64,000 nt of DNA from Glandiceps talaboti (taxonomy: Eukaryota > Hemichordata > Enteropneusta > Spengelidae): assembly GCF_964340395.1 (NCBI RefSeq), contig NC_135555.1, forward strand, positions 7,048,431-7,112,430, given 5' to 3'. Positions 12,401-24,400 of the stretch are shown here, piece by piece; the first letter of the stretch is position 1; each line of letters starts with the position of its first letter. The notes below the pieces were generated by a model, which saw only the letters and a list, made by a program, of their open reading frames with translations, had not been told where the DNA came from and did no database searches. Position numbers and translations under genes: made by a program.

Positions 12401-15400
12401 TCCTATAATCCCCACAGTTCATGTAAGGTTTTAAAGTCCCATGTATGAATTGTGTTCCTATAATCCCCACAGTTCATGTAAGGTTGTAAAGTCCCATATA
12501 TGAATTGCGTTCCTATAATCCCCACAGTTCATGGAAGGTTGTAAAGTCCCATGTATGAATTGTGTTCCTATAATCCCCACAGTTCATGGAAGGTTGTAAA
12601 GTCCCATGTATGAATTGAGTCCCTATAATTCCCCTTATAAAATAAATAAGTGCATAAAAACAAACATTTGCATCATTCAAAACATGGTCCAAAATTTGTG
12701 TTATCATTACCCAGCATCACTCTAATGCAGTTCAATGGAGAGCGTGCACAACTATTTGCCAGGCAATAATTTTTCATATCACATCCCGGTACAGTTTGCC
12801 CAAATATGGCAAGTGGCGCACTCATTGATATCTGTTCGCGTAGGGATTTTGTTTGTAAATTTCGTCACTATTTTACATTTTAGCAAATAAAATGATATTT
12901 TACCGCGAACACTTTTATGGCCTGAATATGGATTTTGCAGACCTTGGTAGTATGGCTCATGGGCCCTCCTAAAAGTCGAGCCCTTCCGGTGTAAAATCGT
13001 GGTCCATAAAAGTCATAACTGGACCATAAAGATTAACATTCACAGCATATAGCATATAAGAAATAGATTATCATCGAAAAGAAGAATGAACAATTATTAT
13101 TATAGTGCTGAAGGTTAGCAGGTTATGATATGAAATTATCACACCAAATATAAATAAAAGATTGTGTTAATTCATTTGTATGTGATCTGCATAGTTGCAT
13201 TTCTTTCATTGTGTGCCTGATAAAGAACATACTATTTATAGAGTTCCCTACATTCTGAGAAAATGGAAACCCTCATTGAGCGGAGCCCGCAGGTGCTATG
13301 TTTGCTGGGCCTGGGTGACTCTGGGATAGCCTGTGGACTGACTGGGAAGGCCTCTTCAGTTCCATAGCAACGTGATATAGAGCATGCAATATAGCCTGTC
13401 ATGTAGTCCCAAACCCGAATGGATCTCTGTAGCATTTGTGTGTGTTTGTGTGCATTTGTCTGCATAACAGAAAATCACTGGGACGAATTCCCAGCACAAA
13501 AATTTTATTTAAAAAAAAAAGAAAGAAAAAAACAAACAGAAAAAAAAACCTCATTGATTTGATTTATACAGTATATATTTAGCCTTCAACAAATGAAAAC
13601 TTTGTTCATCGTGATTATAGTTGTGAAATCACCAATCTTTCAAAGGTGATATCGGCATTGCATTATGGAAAATAGATATAATAATATTGAATTGTTATTT
13701 TTTGTAGTTGTTGATGAATGTGAATCAGGGCCATGTCAAAATGGTGGAGCCTGCACCGATGCCATAGGGTCCTATTCATGCGGTTGCCTTGTTGGTTACC
13801 AAGGGAACCATTGTGAAGTAAACTTTGATGACTGCCAATCAAATCCCTGTTTAAATGGGGCTTCATGTACAGATGGTGTGAACAGTTACACATGCACCTG
13901 TGCACCTGGTTATGAAGGTCAGTCAATAATTAAGTTTATTGTGAATTTTAACCAAATTTTTTTTTTAATGTATGTATATATATAATATGAATGAATACAA
14001 TGTCATGCAGCTGCAATATTTTATCAACAGTTACATATTTAATGTATATTTTATATTAACTCTGACATCAAATTAATGTTAGAATAGGCTTAATGCACAA
14101 AATGTAAAAGTTTGAATGATAAGTAGCTGCCATTTCTGCCTACAGATATCTTGCTGACTTTTTGCTCTAAATGCGTGGTTATGTATCATCTTTATCACCC
14201 ACAGCCATTTCACACCTGACTGCATAATTATGATCTTTGCTTCATGGTATGTCATATAAATGGTCGCTATGTTACATTTCTGGTTGCATAAATAACTTTC
14301 AACTGTCTTCTTATCACTGCCTGCGAATACTATTTTACGTCCGCCTACATGTACTTGTATGTACATTGTGTCCTTATATAATTTCTCCTCATGATGGATA
14401 TTATATCTGTTCAACAAGCTTGCAGTGTGTAACCAACTAGCACAGTTATGTATTTTTGCTAATTGGTATCACAGTAGTGAATCATAACAATAATTTCCTC
14501 TTCTTTCATAGGTGATAACTGTGAACGAGACATTGATGAGTGTGCAAGTAATCCATGTAAAGCTGGTGGTTCATGCATAGATTTGGTAAATGCCTTCGAG
14601 TGTGTTTGTCGCGATGCTTACACTGGTGATGTGTGTCAAACACACGAAGGTCTATGTCATGGTTGCGTAAATGGTGTATGTGTAATAACAACTTGTAGTT
14701 GTTATTCTGGATACAGAGGTAACTGTTTATACCAAAGAGAGGACTCTTACAGTGGGTTCCATCCATCCATCCATCCATATACGTCAGTTCTCAGACCTGC
14801 AATATCCAATTTCATTCAAATCTAGTATAAAGGTGACATAACTCATGGGACATATAAATGTCACTTTGTTTTACTCCATAATGCAAAATTGACTAAATTG
14901 TGGCCATGCATGTAGTTGAATACACATTTTTACTGCATAATTCAAAAACAGTAATACATAGAAACTCCATTCAAGTATTAGTTTTCTTTGAAGATTTTGA
15001 CCTTTGACCATGACCTTCAGGATCAATTATCAAAGTTAAGCCATTTCTTGCATATCACAGACACTTTGTTGTAGTTAAAAGATGCCAATTTCTTTTTAAA
15101 TCATGTTCAAAGGTAACGTAAGAGAAAAGAATTTTACTCAAGTATTAATTTTGCTGCTCATATCCTTTCATTCAATCTGAATGGTACTAGCCACATTTGA
15201 AGTAAGAAATCATAATTTACTGCATAACTTAAAAATGGTTACTGCAGTACATTGAGACACCATTCAAGTGTCTACACCATAATATCAAATGTAAGCTCTT
15301 GTTAAGACCGTGACTTTGACATTGACTTTGACCTTCGGGGTCAATTATCGCAGACATGCTGCAGACAGTTTATGGTACATACGTTGTAAGCATGACCAAT

Positions 15401-18400
15401 ATTTCTTTTGAGTAGACAACGCTATTTATGATGTTATGAACTTGCCAGTGAACTGTACATGTAGGACCATTTTTCACACATCAGTTAACAGTATGTTGAA
15501 TTAAATTAATGTTAGTGTTCATATCTTCAAACCTTAGAAGACTTTTTCAGGTTGAATCATTGATAACCGTGTAGCATTGGCCCAGCCATGTAGTGAAATA
15601 GTCAGTTTTGTCATAAATTGTCATACTCAAATTTAATACTGCATTATGAAGTGTTGAAGACAAAACTAACCTTTGATATGTTGTTACAATTTACTATACT
15701 AGGAACGACCTGTGAAGATGACATAGATGAATGTTTGTCCAATCCCTGCAAAAATGGAGCCACATGTGAAAATGCTCATAATCAGTTTATCTGCACATGT
15801 GCACCTGGTTATACTGGTAAGTGTTATCTAGCTAATTTACATGTACACCCTGTTGCACAGGGAGGTGTCAGTATAGGCTAATTTGCATAAATTATACACC
15901 TGATAACACTGATACAGGTTTACTGGCTAATGTACTTCTGATTATTCTTGTAAGTAAGAAGTAGCTAATTCAAAGTACTTTATACATAATGTCATGTAGA
16001 TATACCCCTGGTTATACTTGAAATCACTTACAATGTACCTTTTTATTACACCAAGTTTTACTTGTATTTGCTAGCTGGCACGTGTATTTGATAGCTAATA
16101 TACACATGGTTATAATTGTATAAGTACTTACAAGCTAATGTTCTCTTCATTATACGTGAGAGTACTTGCTCGGTAGTGTTATCACTTCGTTACTCTTGTA
16201 GTACTTACATTTACTAGTTAAAGTAATCCTTGTTGTTCTAGTAAGTTTTTACAAGCTAATGGACACTTGGTTTATATTCTTATAAGTAATAATTATACAC
16301 CTGAATTTTATCGTAAGTTTTTACTTGCCAATGTGCAGTATCTTATCACGGTTTCTGTGTGGTTGCATCAAACAGAGTCTGTTTACAGTAAAAGTATGGA
16401 GTTATAACTTATAAATATTATTCATTCAAGTGTTTCCACTGCTTGCTCTGCTACATCTAATAATAACAAGAGTTACATTTATTGGCATTTAGTGACACCC
16501 TTTGTGACACAAATTAACTAATTCGAATCTCAACAGTGATATTTTTACTCCTGGTTGATAATAGCAATTAAATTTGCTTACTTATGTTTTTGTCAATAAT
16601 GATAGTGGATTTTTTGTATCTTTTCTCCTCTATAGGTGACACCTGCAGTGAAGATATAAATGAGTGTTTGAGTTTAAGTCCATGTCGTAATTTCAAGGAG
16701 TGTATAGATGAAGTCAATTCCTATACATGTGTGTGTAAACCATCCTATACTGGTACCAACTGCTATGAACGTAAGTATGTTTACTTAGCTGCCATCATGG
16801 TACAATTACATTGAATGTAATCATTTGACATTGAATGTAATCATTTGCCATCATATACTGGTATAATTACATTGAATGTAATCATTAGCCATCGTATACT
16901 GGTATAATTACATTGAATGTAATCATTTGCCATCGTATACTGGTATAATTACATTGAATGTAATCATTTGCCATCATATACTGGTATAATTACATTGAAT
17001 GTAATCATTTGCCATCCTATACTGGTATAATTACATTGAATGTAATCATTTGCCATCATATACTGGTATTATTACATTGAATGTAATCATTTGACATTGA
17101 ATGTAATTATTTGCCATCATATACTGGTATAATTACATTGAATGTAATCATTTGCCATCATATACTGGTATTATTACATTGAATGTAATCATTTGCCATC
17201 CTATACTGGTATAATTACATTGAATGTAATCATTTGCCATCATATACTAAGTCTGGTATAATTACATTGAATGTAATCATTTGCCATCATATACTGGTAC
17301 CAATTGCATTGACATAAAAATAAGTAGCTATACATGTATATAGTGACAGCTTCTAAAAAGGCAAATGGATAGCATGTCTGTCCAGCCATCTACTCTAAAA
17401 CTCTCTGTCCATTGTTATTAATTCTCAGTGATGGCTGCTTTTAAGCTTGGTAAAGTTTGATTGAAGGGCAACATTCAAGTTCACAAGTAGCAAATTACCT
17501 TAAAAACTGTAATCAATCAGTCAGACAGTCAATCAATCAATCATTCGATCGATTGCTCAATCAATCAATCTATCCATCCATCCATCAATCAATCAATCAA
17601 CCAACCAACCAACCAAAAGATCAATTGATAAATCAATAGTTTCAATCAATCAACTATAATGAAACTATAATGATTATGTTATGTAATCATTTGCCATCAT
17701 ATACTGGTATAATGACATTGAATGTAATCATTTGCCATCATATACTGGTATAATTACATTGAATGTAATCATTTGCCATCATATACTGGACAGGTATAAT
17801 TACATTGAATGTAATCATTTGCCATCCAATCAATCGTTTAAATCTATCAACTATAATGAAACTATAATGATTATGTTTTTTGAAGACTCAATAAAATATC
17901 AAAACCAATATTCAAAAATCATAATAGAGAAAGTCAACCAGGAAAATGGGATAGAAAAGAGGAACAACAATCTCATGTTATTACAACATACCCAAATTAA
18001 TTATATTGTGTGTGTTATATTATATCTCTATTGTTCACAGGAGAGTCGCTTGACTTTGATTTCCTGTTCACTGGTGATATTTTCCAATATTCTGAAGTAC
18101 ATGAAATAACTGAAGACTTGATAGCGTTTACAATCTGTGTCTGGATACAAACACAAGATGTCAATCATCAAGGTACAATACTGTCCTATACTGCAGCAGA
18201 TAAGACTGATGTCCTTGCTTTGTATGACTATGCAGATCTAAAGGTGAGCAGATTTTTAGTGTCTCCAGCAACTTTACACTTTTTTAAAAGTATATTAAAT
18301 ACTTCATATAGAAAATCATTAGAAATAGGTACCATTAGAAATAAGTACCATTAAAGAAATATTAATTTCTCCAACAACTTTGACTTGAACATTTACTACG

Positions 18401-21400
18401 TTAGTAATTCTATCATAGAAAATCATTGATGAATACATAACTTTAAGGTTATGACAAACCATTTGATGAAAATTTTGAATGATGTTACTTGAAGGTCCTT
18501 GTGTTGCATAAAGTGTGGAAGTCACCTATGTACATGTAGAAAATATTTGTAGATACATGTAACAGGAAGATTGGCTCGAACTGTCACATAGAAATATACT
18601 CTATAAAGTTGCTGTAAATGAAGGTGTAAGTTATTTTAATATTGCAGTTAGTAATTCATGGGGTGACCCTGTCAACGGAGGTCTCCATTAACGATGGTAC
18701 TTGGCATCATATTTGTGTCACATGGAGAAGTGCAGATGGAGCCTGCCAAGTTTTCAAGGATGGAGACCGTAAAGATACAGCTTCTCGAAAGAAACGAACA
18801 GATGGACATTTCCAGCAAGGAAGAATAATTTCAAAATCTGGGACACTGACATGTGGTAAGTATAATCATATGCTTTGGACCAATACAGAAAGAGTCTTGC
18901 TGCTATAGTTATGCTATAATTATGCACTTCCTGATACATATATCCATAATTTGGCCAAACCTGACAGTCTGGAATGTGTACATGCATATTAATATACATG
19001 ATTTAATGCAGATCCAACCAAATGTCAACCATGTTTTCTTCTCTCCTTTTCTAAGGCAAAACAATTAGTTTATTATCATGAAAAATAAAGAGTTACCCTC
19101 ACAATATGCCAGAATTAATATTCTTGTCAAACGTCTGCCGTAATATCAATCCATGTTTGCAGAAAAGGAGACAGTTAAATTATTCTTTTTTTTCAATGAC
19201 TATAGTTTGATCATATTTCTGGCATTTGACTAAGTTACACATAAATATTATGAATTTAAACATTTAAAATTTATGCTTACAACTACCAATATTATAAAAA
19301 TTTAGAACCAATCACCAAATTTTTGCTCATATGAATCAGTGTATGTCTTTGCTGTGTACAATGTATCTGTGATCACTATCTCAGGAACCATTGCATAAAA
19401 TGACATGAGATGTGGTAACCACAGACATTGTTGTTATATCTAAGTTTTCTTAATATTGCTGGTGATGGTATAATTATATTATTACCCAATATTTTTCTTC
19501 ATTCACCTGGAAAATAATCCAAGGGTTGTCACTATTTGTCAAGCCACATGTAGTAACAATTAGAGCCCCTTAGGTCACTCATATTTTCCTTGGCTGAACG
19601 AAGAAAAATATTGGGGAATAAATATCTTATTATTTGTACATACCCGGTATATTGATTAGTTTTTAATTTGTTTGTGTATTTGCAGGTCAGTACAGGAGTG
19701 TTATGAATGGAGGTTTTAATCAACAGAGAGCCTTTGTTGGAGAGATGAGCCGTTTACATCTCTACAGTTCTGTGTTGAGTGATAGTGATATTGCAAGCCT
19801 TGCAGATCTGTCTGATGAGAATATGGGAACACGGGCATCAACAAGTTATATCAATGAAGCTACTCTAATTGTAGCATGGGCAGATTTCTACATCTCTTTG
19901 GGCAATAAGCAGAAAGATGTAATTTACAGAGAGAAGTCTTGGTGTGGAGGTAATAAAAAATGATTATTTGATTTGGAGGATATTATTTGAGTGTATACAT
20001 GTACTTTAATTGTCTTGTAACTTGAAGACTAAATTTGATGTTTCAATTCATGATGTGTGTGTAATGAGACATTTTTGTATTTTCATCTGACTTAAACTTG
20101 TAGGGTTAGAACTAGTTGGTTTGATTAGGAAATAAATAATACACATATGTATTTATATTTTGGGCTATCAAATGTTTCTTTGTGAAATATTACAATGAGG
20201 AGCAACAGGTCAAGTCAGGTAATGGTGACCCTACTTGTTAATGTTATTCATTACATTTCATGGCAACTATGGGTCAGTCAAGCAATTTAAAAAAAAAATC
20301 ATCTTTATGTTTCTCTGCCTCTTCTTTCCTCCTCTCTATCTTCTTTTCATTAGATTCTTGGTAACATGCCCTTTCCCACTTTGTCTACACAATTGGCATG
20401 TTCTTAAGCCCCCCACCCCCCACAAATAACTTAGGTCATGAAAGAAATTCTCTCTTTGCGAACAAGAGTCATTGACACTGCCATGACTGTAACTGATGTC
20501 AGTCAAGACACTTGCTTATTCTTGACAGAGAGCAAAATATTAAGGGTGGGTGGAAATAAAAATATTTTTTATTTTGATGTTGGAGCTGACAATTTAGGTC
20601 AGTTAGGTAATGAGAAACACAAAAATAGGGGCACCGTATCACAAACCTTGTTTTCCAATAAATACACTCTTAGTAAGAATGTCTAGGTATACATACAAAG
20701 ATATCTTCACTTTAATACACAAAGATATATGTTGGATTCATAGTTGTTGAATTTTTGTAATGAACTGCACTCACCATGCATTGCCTCACTATATATTCTC
20801 CTCTATTGTCATATGTGTAGCATCGTTGAAATATTTAATATATAGGTTCATGTGCAAATCCAGTGTGTGCATTTGACAATTGTTTCAATGTTACTTTATC
20901 TTAGATGTCAATGAGTGTCATGTCGATGAAAATGACGCCTGTCACGGCAGATCGTACCCTCACAGAAGGACCTGCATGAACCTTAGATTTGATCCACCAC
21001 TATGTGAATGTTCACATGGATGGATTGGTGGAGATTGCGAGTATGCAATTGACTTCTGTTTGTCAGGATATGAAAGTCCATGTAAGAATGGTGGAACGTG
21101 TACAAATAAGCTTGGAGATTATCACTGTGATTGTTTACCTGGATATGAAGATAAAAACTGTACCACTATGATTGACTTTTGTCTGTCAAATCCATGTCAG
21201 AATGGTGGCACTTGTCAAGCAAAGCTAAATGGCTACACTTGTACTTGTCCAGATCCTACCCAACAAACAGGACCTAATTGTGAAATTCTGTCTTTCTGCA
21301 ACGATATTGACTGTCATCATGGAGAATGTGTACCTTTATCAGATGGTCATCAATGTGATTGTGAGCAAGGCTACACTGGTGATGTCTGTGATACTGAAAT

Positions 21401-24400
21401 TGATTTCTGTAGTCCACATAATCCATGTCGTAATGATGGTACTTGTGAAAGTTCAGTAAAGGGATACAAGTGTACTTGTGCTGAAGGCTACATTGGAGAC
21501 TATTGCCAAACTAGGTTTAGTCCCTGCAACCATGTAGAGCCACCATGTTTGAATGGAGGATCCTGCATCTCTGCATTTCACACTCTGCTTAATTACCAAT
21601 GCCATTGTACAGAAAGGTACCACCCGCCTAATTGTGGTGTTACAAATCCATGCAGAGATTCTGACCACTGTGATAATGGCGGAACTTGTGTTATAGTACC
21701 GGTAGATCACACAGACAATTATGGTCATCTTTGTGCCTGCCTTGCTAACTTTCAAGGTGACAGATGTGAAACTTATGTTAAACCAACTCAACCACCATAT
21801 TTGCAACAAGATATCTGCATTATTTTAAATGAACCTTGCAAACACGAAGGGCGGTGTGTTGGTACTTCTGGTTATAATTTCAGGTGTGACTGCAAAGAAA
21901 ACTTCTCTGGTATCCACTGTGATATTTATAAGAGTAAGTGGTATAAATCTGCTATACATTAGGGCCACTTTATTTGCAATAATTTCAAATATTATGAAGA
22001 AAATGTATATTCAATAATAACTACTAAAAGTAAAATATGGTAAAAAAAAAATATCAATTTCTCATATAATTGGTTATAGTTGACATTTATGTCTGTGTTT
22101 TATGATGTGAAAATGAGACCCTTTAATATAGCATTGTTCTGTCATACTGTCCATAATGCTATTGGTCATAATGAGACGTCTTCATTGATCTTGCTGTCTG
22201 GCCGATATTGTGCCATTGTTCTGTTAAAATGACCCTTAGGTCATAGAAAACATCTTTTAACAGTTTCACGTAATATATTATATAGCACAGCTCAGATGGG
22301 TTATGAACATATTAATCCCACCATGTAGTGTTTCCATGATGAATTATGTCTTACAATTTATATTCCTCTGTGTTATAGATGTGAGTATGGGTATAAAGGG
22401 ATGAAGAGAAAGTATTACATTTCTGTATGTCTGAAACTTGTGCAATTATAGCATAAATTTTATTGGATTTTATCTTTTCAAAAATCACAGAGTTTCGTCA
22501 TTACAATGGCCGTTTGAAGATTACCAACAGGGCCTATACATTAAAATTAATGACTGATGGAGAATTCACTTCCCAGTTCAAGACAGGAATTCGGAATGTC
22601 TTTGTGAATATGATTGGAGATATTTCAGCAATTGAGATAATTCGTCTAATGTGAGTAGAATGTATGGGAAATGAACTTATAACTGATGGTGAAGATATTT
22701 ATGAAATGTCAGGGCTTTATCAGGAATAAGTAGGTTGGTTGGAAAGTGGCTAGTAGACAGAAGGATGTGATTGTAACACAAACTAGTATATGGTTGACAT
22801 ATGTTACTATGTTTGAGTCAGTAACTATGGTGACATGCTCTTAATAATAATTTGCATATCAAAGGTTCACATACTTTAGTATTATTATGTATAACACGAG
22901 GCTGACATATACTATCACATATATTTAAAACTAAGTAGGTTCACAAATACTTAAAGTTCCTATGTTTTCACCTTGTATTTTTAGACCAGGCAGTGTCATT
23001 GTTGAATATGATATGATACATTCAGCAGACATTACACATGAAAGTGAAATGCCAGATGAAGACAGCATGAAAAGTGTTTGCCAACATTTCATAGAAGGTG
23101 GATCCATGCCACCCTTTGAGATCAATTCTGAGAGCTTCTACCTCAGAGAAAAAGGTAAAAACAGGAAAGAAGATATATTTTCACCTTTGAATTATCTGTT
23201 TGCAGTTTATGCTTCTAGTTAAACCCGCCTAATCAAAAGTGACCACATGGGAAATATGTGATTAATCTTTTCATGTTTTGGAATAGACCAGAATAAAACC
23301 ACAGAACATGACTTGTGCAATTTTGGAATAGGCCAAAATATACCAACAAACACGACTTGTTCAATTTTGGAATAGACCAAAATATATACCACAGAACTTC
23401 CCTGGATGACCTGTTTAATGTCAATCAACTGTATTCCAGTCTGTACGGGGAGGGCAGGCGAGCCTGATTAGTTCTAAGGTTTCTTAGTTTATGTCCAGTA
23501 ATATCTTGGGTTACCAAGAATAGGTTTGACAAAAGTGGTCAGCATTATCTTAAATTTGGCATATCAAATTTTTTAATCCAAATTGCCATTGGATACTGTC
23601 ATGCTAATTCTATGGAGAAAGAAAGTATTGTCAATTTATTTGAAAAAAAAGATTGCTATGAAACACCAGATGGTTTTTATTATTCACAAATAATCAATAC
23701 TAAGTAAAGGCATTTATATGTTTAGAAATGTTTTTTGCTGTTAGTTGATTGATAATTGAATATATCAGGTTGATAATAAATATATGTATGTTGCTTGAAA
23801 TTGTTCATTGTCTTAGCTGTGTTCTCTTGATTACGATTTTGTTGCAGTATGTGAAAGCGGTCATTATTCAACAACAGGAAAATACCCATGTAATGTGTGT
23901 GAAATTGGCTCTTATCAATCCGATAAAGAAGCAACTAACTGTATTCTCTGTCCAGATGGTCAAACAACGAGGAAAAATGCTTCTATAATACATACTGACT
24001 GTGTGTCAATTGAAGATACAGGTACATGCAATATTTAATAAATGGTGATCAGAATCGAAATATATAAGACAAAGTGAAATCTCCTCACGACTGATGGTTT
24101 GTTATTACTGTACAAGAACATTAATACAGTTTCCTGGGTAACTGAATAGATAAATTTACAATTATAAGATTAATTGTGGGTCGCTATAAGGTAATTGACA
24201 GAAGCCAAGGTTTTGATTGTTACATTTAAAATTACATTTTATAAGTTCTGATTGGTATTGACAAGTGTAGGTAAGAATGGGGAGAACCATACAGGCTACA
24301 GGCAATAACTTACAAAGTCATTATTTGTTGTGTTTTCGGTTGAAAGTGCTTTTCAGGTAATCACATTTCTCAAAACAAAAAAATACTGTTGAAAGACTGT

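Noticed and set aside
8947-12625. CRISPR-like array
   Set aside because: Units are contiguous 55-mers with no unique spacers, the context is a eukaryotic intron, and no cas genes are present.
10192-12707. Minus-strand reading frames with repeated FHELWG and NCGDYRN text
   Set aside because: They arise because three 55-bp units make 165 bases without stops. Frames differ between copies and depend on unit variants, so they are not a protein family.
20438-20686. RCC1-like reading frame ([11 protein letters not shown])
   Set aside because: A single short motif, no second repeat. The frame hits a stop in the phase required by the flanking exons, and exon 11 joins exon 12 cleanly without it.
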